64,000 bases of DNA from an uncultured Clostridia bacterium (GTDB taxonomy: Bacteria > Bacillota > Clostridia > Oscillospirales > Ruminococcaceae): positions 83,726 to 147,725 of the forward strand of contig CANDVA010000006.1 of NCBI GenBank assembly GCA_947389015.1, given 5' to 3'. Positions 34,313 to 42,795 of the stretch are shown here, one piece after another; position 1 is the first letter of the stretch, and every line of letters starts with the position of its first letter. The translations under genes were made by a program, and so were the position numbers. The notes beneath the pieces are model-generated. The model ran no database searches. It saw only the letters and a list, made by a program, of their open reading frames with translations, and had not been told where the DNA came from.

Positions 34313-34612
34313 GTGAAAGCTATTGTAACAGAGGCCGAATTTCAAAAACTTTCAGAAGCTAATGAAAAGGTAAAAGGCACAAACAGCTATGCCAAATATC
34401 GAATGATGATGGAATATAAAACCAAAACAGACGGTCGTTGGAGTGCGTGGAGGTTTTTTGGTTGGGGTGTTCCTGTTCCCGTTGATATGAAAGTGAAAAA
34501 AGTCGGTGACAAAATTTATTTAATGAAAGAGGGCATCACCGTTTTTGATGAAACAGAACTCACAAGATATACGCTTACCGAGGCTTGCAATGAAGTCTTA
34601 AAAGTGTATTAA
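34313..34612 (+). CDS. Small early phage protein, unknown
   Basis: A 99-residue protein with GTG start. It has a cluster of aromatic residues in the middle (GRWSAWRFFGWGVPVPVDMK) and a helical end (RYTLTEACNEVLKVY). The gene is slightly more AT-rich than its neighbours. It lies directly upstream of DGR target 2, so a partner role for that protein is possible but unsupported. Confidence 0.6.
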   Translation: MKAIVTEAEFQKLSEANEKVKGTNSYAKYRMMMEYKTKTDGRWSAWRFFGWGVPVPVDMKVKKVGDKIYLMKEGITVFDETELTRYTLTEACNEVLKVY

Positions 34613-34639
34613 GAAAACGACATTTTAAGGAGGTTCACA

Positions 34640-35578
34640 ATGAACACAGTGTTAGTACGCGACCAAAACGGCAACGTTGACGTAATGGAGCGCATTCCTA
34701 AATTTAAGCTGTCGGACGTTATCGACGGCGCAAGCGATGCCGTACACCCGGCGTTTATCGTTGGTGGGAAAGAGGTTGATGAAATCTATGTGAGCAAGTA
34801 CCTGAACAGCATCCACAACCGCCTCCCGTACAGCTTGCCCTATCAGAAAGCGGCAACGTCCATAAGCTACACCGATGCGGTTAGAGCCTGTGCCTTAAAG
34901 GGCAAAGGGTGGCACTTGATGTCGAACGCAGAATGGGCGGCGATCGCCCTTTGGAGTAAGAAAAACGGCACACTGCCCCACGGTAACACTTGTCGGGGAG
35001 CATATCACGCAGAACCTAACGAGCGCGGTATGACTTACGACGATTATTTCACCCTTACCGGCAGCGGCCCCAAAACGTGGGCGCACGATCACACCGAGGA
35101 CGGTATTTTCGACCTCTGCGGCAATGTTTGGGAGTGGGTGTCCGGTTTACGTATCAAGGACAGCGTTATACAGACAATCGCAAATAATGACGTTGCGCTG
35201 AATGTGGATCAGTCGATAAACAGCGCGGCGTGGCAGGATATGATCGACCCCTCAAGCGGTAAGAGCATTAAATTCACCTGCGGCGATGAAAATGTAGGAT
35301 TTACGATCGGCGAGGCAGAGCGTGACTGGAACGGTGTAGACTGGAAAGACATTTACACTGACTTTGAGATCACCGAACAAATGAAAGCCCTCGCATTATT
35401 CCCCGGTGAACCGGATGCCCTTTTCTACGCTGACAGCACCGAGGGCGAGTATGTACCGGTCCGTGGTGGCAACTGGACCGATGCCGCTTCTGCGGGTGTG
35501 TTCGCGTTGTCCCTCGATAATGCGCGGTCGCTCGTCGGCTCGTGCATCGGTTTCCGCGCCGCTTTTTGTCCCCTGTAA
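34640..35578 (+). CDS. DGR target protein 2 (remote), C-type-lectin/FGE fold
   Basis: A 312-residue homologue of target 1 (shared HPAFIVGGKEVDEIYVSKYL, KGKGWHLMSNAEWAAIALW, FDLCGNVWEWVSGLRIKD). The C-terminal residues 272-309 are VR2 (GGNWTDAASAGVFALS, LDNARSLVGSCIGFRAAF). It has no signal peptide or TM segment and no C-terminal anchor. It is on the opposite strand to the DGR core, about 24 kb away, and inside the early/replication operon, not the tail operon. It ends CPL just like target 1. So a diversified protein expressed early or from the lysogen is possible. GAGG site directly before the ATG. Confidence 0.93.
   Translation: MNTVLVRDQNGNVDVMERIPKFKLSDVIDGASDAVHPAFIVGGKEVDEIYVSKYLNSIHNRLPYSLPYQKAATSISYTDAVRACALKGKGWHLMSNAEWAAIALWSKKNGTLPHGNTCRGAYHAEPNERGMTYDDYFTLTGSGPKTWAHDHTEDGIFDLCGNVWEWVSGLRIKDSVIQTIANNDVALNVDQSINSAAWQDMIDPSSGKSIKFTCGDENVGFTIGEAERDWNGVDWKDIYTDFEITEQMKALALFPGEPDALFYADSTEGEYVPVRGGNWTDAASAGVFALSLDNARSLVGSCIGFRAAFCPL
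35454..35565 (+). repeat. DGR variable repeat VR2
   Basis: 112 bp aligned without gaps to TR (10281-10392, minus strand). It differs at 13 positions, every one a TR adenine (to G, C or T). One change is silent (GCA to GCT) and one lies outside the variable codons (ATC to GTC). All 90 non-adenine positions are identical. Homology with VR1 continues about 38 bases past the stop codon. Confidence 0.95.
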
Positions 35579-35604
35579 CTTGACCCTTGTTTCTTGACCC
35601 TTGT

Positions 35605-35627
35605 CTGTGCGGCTTTACGCCGTGCGG
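35605..35627 (+). other. Weaker hairpin downstream of VR2
   Basis: A 9-bp stem (35605-35613 with 35619-35627; three G-U type pairs) and a 5-base loop, 40 bases after VR2. It sits at the place of the perfect VR1 hairpin but is imperfect, and the VR1 loop GAAA is not conserved. The rest of 35579-35657 is leader for the next gene. Confidence 0.45.
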
Positions 35628-35657
35628 TAAGTAAATAAATTTTAGGAGGATTTTACA

Positions 35658-36209
35658 ATGTACGAAATCACGATCAAAGGCAATACTCCGGCGGAACTTT
35701 TCGCCAACCTTGCACAGATGGCGGCGGCTAATGCGAACACCGCACCTGCGGCAGTTCCCCAAATGCCCGCAACCCCTGCAAGCCCCGCACCCACAGCGGT
35801 AAACCCTACGGCGGCGCAGGTCCCCGTTGCAGTTCCTGCGGCAGCCGCGACTGTTCCGAGTGCTGCGCCTGCCCCTGTTTCCCCGGCAAATTCTAACCTT
35901 GCGCCCGCTCCTGCACCTGTTGCGCCTGCGCCTGTGGCAGCACCCGCACCCACTGCGCCTGCACCTGCGGCAGCTCCCGCACCCGTTGCGCCTGCACCCA
36001 CAGCAGCCCCTGCCGCTGTACCTACCGTCGCCCCTACTTATACGCTTGATGCGCTTGCTCGTGCGGGTGCTGCTCTTGCGCAGGCGGGTAAGATGCAGGA
36101 GGCTCTTGCCCTGCTTGCAAAGTACGGCGTACAGACTGTAAATCAGTTAAAGCCTGAACAGTACGGCGCATTTGCTACGGAGTTGCGCGCGCTCGGCGCA
36201 CAGATATAG
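35658..36209 (+). CDS. Phage protein with long Pro/Ala linker
   Basis: A 183-residue protein. Residues 1-28 (MYEITIKGNTPAELFANLAQ) and 130-183 (TLDALARAGAALAQAGKMQE and LLAKYGVQTVNQLKPEQYGA) look folded; residues 29-128 are almost only Ala, Pro and Val. The C-terminal part resembles short helical regions of phage proteins next to ssDNA-binding genes. Probably two binding ends joined by an extended arm in the replication complex (inference). Confidence 0.75.
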   Translation: MYEITIKGNTPAELFANLAQMAAANANTAPAAVPQMPATPASPAPTAVNPTAAQVPVAVPAAAATVPSAAPAPVSPANSNLAPAPAPVAPAPVAAPAPTAPAPAAAPAPVAPAPTAAPAAVPTVAPTYTLDALARAGAALAQAGKMQEALALLAKYGVQTVNQLKPEQYGAFATELRALGAQI

Positions 36210-36210
36210 G

Positions 36211-37452
36211 ATGGCGGCTATGGAACACGCTTTGTTGTCTGCGTCCTCTGCAAGCAGGTGGTTGACGTGTACTGCGTCACCCCGCTTTGAGGCGCAGTTC
36301 CCCGAAACCACGTCCGAATATGCCGAGGAGGGCAGACTGGCGCACTCGTTTTGCGAGTTAAAGGTCTTGAAAAAGTTCACCACCTCGATCAAACCGAGCG
36401 CATACAAGACCCGGCTTAGTAAGCTGAAAAAAGAGCCTTTGTACACTGACGAAATGGATCAGACAAGCGATCTCTATGTTGAACACCTTACCGAAAAGGC
36501 GATGGGCTACGACAGTACCCCGCTTGTCAACGCCGAGGTCAGGGTCGATTTTTCGGAATATGTACCCGATGGCTTTGGCACGTGTGACTGCATTATGATC
36601 GGCGGTGATCTGCTTGACATTACAGACTATAAGCACGGAAAGGGCGTCCCCGTATCAGCGGAGGGCAACCCCCAAATGCGGCTTTACGCCCTCGGTGCGC
36701 TGAAAAAGTACGAGCCTTTTTACGGCGGTATGATAAAGCGGGTGCGTATGACGATCGACCAACCCCGCATACAGTCCGAACTGTCAAGCGAAACAATCAC
36801 GGTTGACGAGTTGAAAGCGTGGGGCGAAACAATCAAGCCGATCGCACAAATGGCATTTAGCGGCTTTGGTGAATTTAAGCCCGGCGATCACTGCCGTTTC
36901 TGTCGTGGGAAAGCACAGTGCCGCGCCCGCGCCGATGTCAATACCGCCCTTGAGGATTTTAAGGACTGCCTGCTGCCGACAGCAAAGAACATTGAACAGG
37001 CACAGCAGAACGCCGGGACAGATGCCCCCGCAATGCTTACCAATGACGAGATCGGCGAGCTGCTTGTTCGCGGTCAGCACCTTGTACAGTGGTATAACGA
37101 CCTTGAGGAATATGCGCTCAATGCCTTGCTGAACGGCGAGGAAATAGCGGGATGGAAGGTCGTTGCGGGTCGCAGTAACAGAACATTCAGCGATCAGGAA
37201 GCCGCCCTCGCCGCCGTTATCGCCGCAGGCTATGATGAGTCGCTTGTTTATGAACGCAAACCGAAAACCCTCACGGGGCTTGAGGAATTGATGGGCAAGA
37301 AAGACTTTGCGGAAAAGATCGGACAGTTTGTTGTAAAGCCGCTTGGTAAGCCTACGCTTGCCCCGATGTCGGACAAGCGCGAACCGTACAGCACCGCCGC
37401 CGCTGATTTTTCGGGAGCGGCGCAGGGGGAACAGCCGGGGGCGTCCTCGTAA
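36211..37452 (+). CDS. DUF2800 family PD-(D/E)XK nuclease-like protein
   Basis: The start is ATG 36211 or 36220 (MEHALLSASSASRWLTCTAS); a frame from 36172 overlaps the previous gene. It has the DUF2800 N-terminal ASSASRW motif, VRVDFSEYVPDGFGTCDCIM, and the nuclease core DITDYKHGKGVPVSAEGNPQ plus MRLYALGAL. Cys residues at HCRFCRGKAQCRARA near residue 230 suggest a Cys cluster as in AddB/Cas4-like nucleases. It probably takes part in phage recombination with the DUF2815 protein two genes on. Confidence 0.87.
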   Translation: MAAMEHALLSASSASRWLTCTASPRFEAQFPETTSEYAEEGRLAHSFCELKVLKKFTTSIKPSAYKTRLSKLKKEPLYTDEMDQTSDLYVEHLTEKAMGYDSTPLVNAEVRVDFSEYVPDGFGTCDCIMIGGDLLDITDYKHGKGVPVSAEGNPQMRLYALGALKKYEPFYGGMIKRVRMTIDQPRIQSELSSETITVDELKAWGETIKPIAQMAFSGFGEFKPGDHCRFCRGKAQCRARADVNTALEDFKDCLLPTAKNIEQAQQNAGTDAPAMLTNDEIGELLVRGQHLVQWYNDLEEYALNALLNGEEIAGWKVVAGRSNRTFSDQEAALAAVIAAGYDESLVYERKPKTLTGLEELMGKKDFAEKIGQFVVKPLGKPTLAPMSDKREPYSTAAADFSGAAQGEQPGASS

Positions 37453-37868
37453 TGCCGGAAAGGGTTTTAATTCAGTACGATGCTTGCCGAATGGTGTTAT
37501 ACCTGCCCGCATTCTTTGACGGCAGCTCGTTGGCAAATATCCGCAAAGCGTTCAAGCTGTTGAGCGAACGCCCCCACCAAAATGCGCCTGCATTTGAAAC
37601 ATTCGACCGCTTTTTCCCTGCGTGGGAACAGTACCTCAAGCAGCAGCTTGAAAGCGACACGCAGGAAAAGAAAGAGGCAGAACAGACTGCGAGGGCGACA
37701 GAAAGTCAAGTCGCTTGCTTTGGCACTATGGCAACAAAGGAAATGAAAGACAAGTTGCAAAAGGCACAAAGCAAATTGAAGAAAGCCGCCCTCAAGGTAA
37801 AACGTGCAAAATCCGCTTTAGAGCGTTGCGGCAAAATCAAAAACGCTTACAACGAAATTTTAAGGTAA
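37452..37868 (+). CDS. Coiled-coil phage replication-region protein
   Basis: A 138-residue protein. Residues 1-60 look folded (VLIQYDACRMVLYLPAFFDG); residues 65-138 are a Lys/Glu/Ala-rich coiled coil (KDKLQKAQSKLKKAALKVKR). It overlaps the end of the DUF2800 gene and precedes the ssDNA-binding protein. No family recognised. Confidence 0.65.
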   Translation: MPERVLIQYDACRMVLYLPAFFDGSSLANIRKAFKLLSERPHQNAPAFETFDRFFPAWEQYLKQQLESDTQEKKEAEQTARATESQVACFGTMATKEMKDKLQKAQSKLKKAALKVKRAKSALERCGKIKNAYNEILR

Positions 37869-37887
37869 TAAAGGAGATTTAAGGACT

Positions 37888-38637
37888 ATGTATCAGAATG
37901 ACGCATTGAAAGTTTTAACCGGCGAGGTTCGCTTGTCGTATGTGAATGTAATCACACCTCGCGCCTCACAGCAGGGCGGTGAGCCTAAATACTCGGTAAC
38001 GCTGCTTATTCCTAAAAGCGACTACGCAACAAAAGCGGACATTGACTCCGCTATTCAGGCGGCAATGCAGGAAGCAGTCGGCAAAGTGTGGGGCGGCGTT
38101 CGTCCCCCGCAGCCCCGCATCCCTATTTGGGACGGTGACGGCGTTCGTCAATCGGGCGTTCCTTTCGGTGAGGAATGCAAGGGTCACTGGGTAATCACGG
38201 CATCCACCAAAATGAAACCGCAGGTCGTTGGTATGGATAACATAAACGCCGAACTCGCCCCCTCCGACATTTACAGCGGTATGTATGGGCGTGTAACAAT
38301 TCGCTTTTTCGGTTATTCCAACAGCGGCAACAAGGGCGTAGGTTGCGGACTCGGTAACATTATGAAAACCCGTGACGGTGAGCCTTTGGCGGGTAATGCC
38401 TCGGCAGCCTCCGACTTTGCAACGGTTGGAAATGCGATCGTACAGCCGCAGAACACCGCCGCCCCCGCTTATCAGCAGCCCGCCGCAGCTCCTGCATATC
38501 AGCAGACAGCCGCACCCGCTCCCAATTATCAGCAAGCCGCCGCGCCTGCTCCTGTTTATCAGCAACCCACCGCCCCCGCATATCAGGCGCAACAGCAGAC
38601 CGGCGAAATTAACCCTTTCACGGGCTTACCGTTTTAA
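37888..38637 (+). CDS. DUF2815 ssDNA-binding protein
   Basis: A 249-residue protein (MYQNDALKVLTGEVRLSYVN). The folded part (1-175) has EPKYSVTLLIPKSD, WDGDGVRQSGVPFGEECKGH and GMYGRVTIRFFGYSNSGNKG, typical of DUF2815, an SSB-like family in phage replication modules. Residues 180-235 are tandem YQQ-A-PAP repeats, a flexible linker as in SSBs, ending in INPFTGLPF, which may recruit partners as SSB tails do (inference). Confidence 0.87.
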   Translation: MYQNDALKVLTGEVRLSYVNVITPRASQQGGEPKYSVTLLIPKSDYATKADIDSAIQAAMQEAVGKVWGGVRPPQPRIPIWDGDGVRQSGVPFGEECKGHWVITASTKMKPQVVGMDNINAELAPSDIYSGMYGRVTIRFFGYSNSGNKGVGCGLGNIMKTRDGEPLAGNASAASDFATVGNAIVQPQNTAAPAYQQPAAAPAYQQTAAPAPNYQQAAAPAPVYQQPTAPAYQAQQQTGEINPFTGLPF

Positions 38638-38649
38638 GGAGGGGCAAAT

Positions 38650-40629
38650 ATGGCTCACCATTTGAGTATTGACCTTGAAACTTATTCAAGTGTTGATCTT
38701 AAAAAGTCGGGAATGTTCAAATACATTGAAAGTCCCGATTATCAAATATTGCTTTTTGCCTATTCGATCGATGGAGAGCTTGTGCAGGTGATCGACCTCG
38801 CCACGGGGGAGCAAATTCCTCCGTGGTTGACGGCGGCACTGCGCGATCCCGAATTTATCAAACACGCATATAACGCGGCGTTTGAATGGGGCGGGCTTTC
38901 AAAGTATTTCGGTACGCTGCCTGTCGATCAATGGCGTTGCACAATGTTTCACGGTCTTTACTGCGGCTATACCGCAGGACTTGAGGCGACCGGCAAGGCG
39001 TTAGGGCTTGCCGCCGACAAGCAGAAGCTGAACAGCGGCAAAGCACTGATCCGTTATTTCTGCGTACCGTGCCGACCGACGAAAACCAACGGCGGCAGAA
39101 CGCGAAACCTCCCGCACCACGATCCCGAAAAATGGGCGTTGTTTAAGGAATACAACCGTCGGGACGTTGAAACCGAGATGGAAATCGAACGGCGGCTCTC
39201 GGCGTTTCCCGTCCCCGATTTTGTACAAAAGGAGTGGGAAACCGACCTGCGGATCAATGCGCGCGGCGTTATGGTGGATATGAACCTCGTATCGGGCGCG
39301 CTTACTATGGGCGCAAATACCCGCGCCGCTCTTATCGACGAAGCGGAAAGAATTTCGGGACTGCGTAACCCTAACAGCGTGAAGCAGCTGCGGGAATGGC
39401 TCGGCAAGGAGCTTGATGAGAAAGTGACGAACCTCAACAAGGAAACCGTGGCGCACCTGCTGAACCGTGACGACAACAGCGACGCCGTTCAGCGTATGCT
39501 TGAAATACGGCAGGAACTTGGAAAAACCTCGACAAAGAAGTATGACGCAATCGAGGCAGCGGTGTGTTCCGATGGGCGCGTGAGAGGGCTTTTACAGTTC
39601 TACGGCGCAAACCGTACCGGCAGATGGGCGGGACGGTTGGTGCAGGTGCAAAACCTGCCGCGAACGTACACCGAGCCGCTATCCTTTGCCCGTGAGTTGG
39701 TGATAAACAATCAACCCGATGCCCTGCGCCTTGTATGCGGCAGTATACCGGACACGCTTTCGCAGCTTATACGCACCTCGTTCACATCCTCCCCCGGCAA
39801 CCTTTTGGTGGACGCCGACTTTTCGGCGATCGAGGCGAGGGTTATTTCGTGGCTTGCAGGCGAACAGTGGCGGCTTGACGTATTCCGCACACACGGCAAA
39901 ATTTACGAGGCGTCGGCATCTCAAATGTTCGGCGTTCCGATCGAGAAAATCAAGAAAGGCAGCCCCGAATATGCGCTCCGGCAAAAGGGAAAGGTTGCGG
40001 AGTTGGCGTTGGGCTATCAGGGCAGCACCGGCGCGCTTATCAAAATGGGCGCATTCGATATGGGGCTGACCGAGGAGGAACTTCCCGACATCGTGACCCG
40101 TTGGCGTGAGGCGAACCGCCGTATCCGCGATCTGTGGTACACAATGGAAAACGCAGCCGTGCGGGTTATTTCCGAGGGCGGCAGTGTTGGCGTGGGGTGC
40201 GTTCTGCTGTCCCGTGAGTACGACCAAAACACGGGCGCGGACTGTATGACGATCCTCTTACCGTCCGGGCGCAAGCTGTATTATATCAGCCCAAAACTCG
40301 GTGTAAATAAGTGGGACAAGCCCTCGATCGTTTATATGGGGTTGAACGACAAGAACAAGTGGAACGAAATTGAAACCTACGGCGGCAAACTCGTGGAGAA
40401 CTGCGTTCAGGCGATCGCCCGTGACTGTTTGGCGTGTTCTATTGAACGATTAGAGGCGGCAGGAATGCCGGTCGTGTTCCACGTTCACGATGAGGTTGTT
40501 ATTGATATACCCGCCGATCGTGCCGATCTTGACGCGGTGGTGCAGATTATGCGCGCACCGATACCGTGGGCGGCCGACCTGCCGCTTAATGCGGACGGGT
40601 GGACGGGACTATTTTTCAGAAAGGATTAA
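38650..40629 (+). CDS. Phage family A DNA polymerase
   Basis: A 659-residue protein starting MAHHLSIDLETYSSVDLKKS. The 3'-5' exonuclease domain has the DLETY motif and NRRDVETEMEI. The polymerase domain has motif A VDADFSAIEARVISWLAGE, motif B RQKGKVAELALGYQG and motif C VFHVHDEVVIDIP. Short for PolA, no 5'-3' exonuclease, as in phage polymerases. It should replicate the phage genome with the VapE primase-helicase at 47.7 kb. Confidence 0.93.
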   Translation: MAHHLSIDLETYSSVDLKKSGMFKYIESPDYQILLFAYSIDGELVQVIDLATGEQIPPWLTAALRDPEFIKHAYNAAFEWGGLSKYFGTLPVDQWRCTMFHGLYCGYTAGLEATGKALGLAADKQKLNSGKALIRYFCVPCRPTKTNGGRTRNLPHHDPEKWALFKEYNRRDVETEMEIERRLSAFPVPDFVQKEWETDLRINARGVMVDMNLVSGALTMGANTRAALIDEAERISGLRNPNSVKQLREWLGKELDEKVTNLNKETVAHLLNRDDNSDAVQRMLEIRQELGKTSTKKYDAIEAAVCSDGRVRGLLQFYGANRTGRWAGRLVQVQNLPRTYTEPLSFARELVINNQPDALRLVCGSIPDTLSQLIRTSFTSSPGNLLVDADFSAIEARVISWLAGEQWRLDVFRTHGKIYEASASQMFGVPIEKIKKGSPEYALRQKGKVAELALGYQGSTGALIKMGAFDMGLTEEELPDIVTRWREANRRIRDLWYTMENAAVRVISEGGSVGVGCVLLSREYDQNTGADCMTILLPSGRKLYYISPKLGVNKWDKPSIVYMGLNDKNKWNEIETYGGKLVENCVQAIARDCLACSIERLEAAGMPVVFHVHDEVVIDIPADRADLDAVVQIMRAPIPWAADLPLNADGWTGLFFRKD

Positions 40630-40637
40630 GGCGCAGT

Positions 40638-41363
40638 ATGAAACACATTGCATCTGTCAGTTTTGGCAAGGACAGCCTTTATATGCTGTTGCGATTGATT
40701 GAAACGGGCGCACCGCTTGACGAGGTTGTTTTCTATGACACAGGGATGGAATTTCAAGCGATTTACGACACCCGCGATGCTGTCCTGCCTTTGCTTGCTA
40801 AACACGGCATCGCTTATAAAGAATTGACACCCCCCCCGGACTGTGCCTTTTTGTATAAAATGTTTGACAAGCCTGTCAAGGGTCGCACAAACGGTTTTCA
40901 TTACGGTTATTCGTGGTGCGGCGGTCGTTGTCGGTGGGGTACTACTGACAAGCTGAAAGCCCTTGACAAATACGCCGAGAAAAGCGGGGCGGTCGTTTAT
41001 ATCGGCATAGCCGCAGACGAAACAGACCGACTCACCAAAGAACGCAAAGAGTACAAGCGTTTTCCGCTTGCACAATGGGGCGCAGTTGAGGCTGACTGCC
41101 TGCGCGGGTGCTACGATCGGGGCTTTGAATGGTTGGAAAACGGGCATCGTTTGTATGACCTTTTAGACCGTGTTTCTTGTTGGTGCTGTACAAACAAAAA
41201 CCTGCGGGAACTGCGGAACATTCGACAATATCTGCCCGAATATTGGGAAAAGCTGAAAGACCTGCAACGACGAACAGACCGCCCGATGAAAGGCGAGGGC
41301 AAAAGTGTATTTGAACTTGACGCTCGTTTTGAAATGGAGGAGAAAAAGAAAAATGACCCCTAA
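40638..41363 (+). CDS. PAPS-reductase-like PP-loop protein
   Basis: The start is ATG 40638 (MKHIASVSFGKDSLYMLLRL); 241 residues. SFGKDS is the PP-loop that binds ATP or PAPS. Two cysteine clusters, SWCGGRCRWG and SCWCCTNKN, suggest a metal or iron-sulphur site as in PAPS-reductase-like phage proteins and DndC. It may help modify phage DNA or nucleotides, given four methyltransferases after it; substrate unknown. A C8 tract (40830-40837) encodes its PPP residues in frame. Confidence 0.82.
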   Translation: MKHIASVSFGKDSLYMLLRLIETGAPLDEVVFYDTGMEFQAIYDTRDAVLPLLAKHGIAYKELTPPPDCAFLYKMFDKPVKGRTNGFHYGYSWCGGRCRWGTTDKLKALDKYAEKSGAVVYIGIAADETDRLTKERKEYKRFPLAQWGAVEADCLRGCYDRGFEWLENGHRLYDLLDRVSCWCCTNKNLRELRNIRQYLPEYWEKLKDLQRRTDRPMKGEGKSVFELDARFEMEEKKKNDP

Positions 41364-42027
41364 CATCTTGATAAACGGCGACGCCCTGACGGTTCTCCGT
41401 CAAATGGAAGCTGAAAGCGTTAATTTTATCATAACCGATCCGCCTTACGGCGTGGACTTTCAGAGCGGGCGCGTGGAAAAGGCACGACGTAAGGATAAAA
41501 CCGCCAATGACAAAGCCCCTTTTATTTGGTGGTTGTATGATGCCTTTCGGGTCTTGACCGTAGGGGGGGGACTCCTTTGTTTCAGCCGATGGGATGTTCA
41601 GCAGGTGTTTATTGACGCTATGAAGATCGCCGGGTTTTCGGTCAAGTCGGTTATTGTGTGGGATCGTGTGGTTCACGGTATGGGCGACTTGAAAAGCACA
41701 TTTGCACCGCGTTATGATACTTGCATTTTTGCGGTAAAAGGTTCTTACGCATTCCCGAACGGCAGACCTGCCGACGTTATCCAATGCCAAAGGATCAACG
41801 GCGCAGACCTGCGACATCCAAACGAAAAGCCCCTTGACCTTATGCGGCGATTGATTGAGGCGACGACAAAACCGAACGACTTAATACTTGACCCATTCGC
41901 AGGCAGCGGCACAACGCTTGTAGCGGCTCTCCAAAGCGGCAGACGGTACATAGGGGTGGAACTATCCCCGCAACATCATGAAACGGCACAGCGGCGTTTA
42001 TACGAGGCGGCGTTCGCCGTAAAATAG
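41353..42027 (+). CDS. DNA N4/N6 methyltransferase (beta-class order)
   Basis: The start is ATG 41353 (MTPNILINGDALTVLRQMEA), overlapping the previous stop by 11 bases; 224 residues. The catalytic motif FIITDPPYGVDF precedes the AdoMet motif LILDPFAGSGTTLVAALQSG, the beta-class order. Target recognition lies between. It would methylate adenine N6 or cytosine N4. The in-frame G8 tract (41563-41570) encodes GGG just before the LLCFSRWD motif; one-base slippage would truncate the enzyme. Confidence 0.88.
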   Translation: MTPNILINGDALTVLRQMEAESVNFIITDPPYGVDFQSGRVEKARRKDKTANDKAPFIWWLYDAFRVLTVGGGLLCFSRWDVQQVFIDAMKIAGFSVKSVIVWDRVVHGMGDLKSTFAPRYDTCIFAVKGSYAFPNGRPADVIQCQRINGADLRHPNEKPLDLMRRLIEATTKPNDLILDPFAGSGTTLVAALQSGRRYIGVELSPQHHETAQRRLYEAAFAVK

Positions 42028-42040
42028 GAGGTTACAAACA

Positions 42041-42785
42041 TTGAGCATAGAACCAAATACCCTTGTAAACGGCGATGCGCTGATAATTTTACAGCAGATA
42101 CCGCCAAACACGGTGGACGCGGTCATAACCGACCCGCCGTACAGCAGCGGCGGGCAATACCGCGGCGATCGGTCACGGAGTACGCGGGACAAGTACCTGA
42201 CCTCCGGCGAAATAGCCGCAGACTACGCACAGCACTCTTTCACGGGTGACAACCTCGATCAGCGGTCGTGGATGAGTTGGTCCGCCGAACGGCTTTCACT
42301 CGCCCGTGAAGCTACAAAGTCCGGAGGCGTTGCGGCGATTTTCACCGACTGGCGGCAGCTTGGCGCACTTACCGATGCAATACAGTGGGCGGGGTGGGTA
42401 TGGCGCGGCATTATGGTGTGGGACAAGAAGAACAGCCGCCCACAACCGGGCAGACCCCGGCAGCAGTGCGAGTTTATTGTGTGGGCATCCAACGGTGCGC
42501 TTGATATAAAGCGCGATGCCCCGTTTATGCCCGGAATATTCAGTGTACCCCCCCCCCACGGGAGAAAAACGCCTGCACCAAACCGAAAAGCCGCTTGTAC
42601 TTATGCGTGAAATCGTGCATATTTGCGAAAAAGGCGGCACGGTGTTAGACCCTTTTATGGGGAGCGGTTCGACGGTCGCCGCCGCTGCTTTGGAGGGCTA
42701 CACATACATAGGGATCGAAAAAGACCCGCACTTTTACAACGTATCGCAAAAGCGCGTATATGACACCGCTTTTGCCGTAGAATAG
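42041..42785 (+). pseudogene. Beta-class DNA methyltransferase, frameshifted at a C10 tract (possibly phase-variable)
   Basis: TTG start at 42041 after GGAGG (LSIEPNTLVNGDALIILQQI). It has the VITDPPYSSGG catalytic motif. After FSVPP the C10 tract (42548-42557) shifts the frame and the protein stops at 42608-42610. With nine Cs the frame would read PPPTGEKRLHQTEKPLVLM, then TVLDPFMGSGSTVAAAALEG (AdoMet motif) to 42785, giving a full enzyme of about 247 residues. The break is exactly one base in a homopolymer: phase-off state, recent mutation or assembly error. Confidence 0.85.
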
Positions 42786-42795
42786 GAGGCTTTTA

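Noticed and set aside
35740..36020. GC-rich CCTGCGCC-type repetition
   Set aside because: It is explained by the Pro/Ala linker coding sequence; no separate repeat element is needed.
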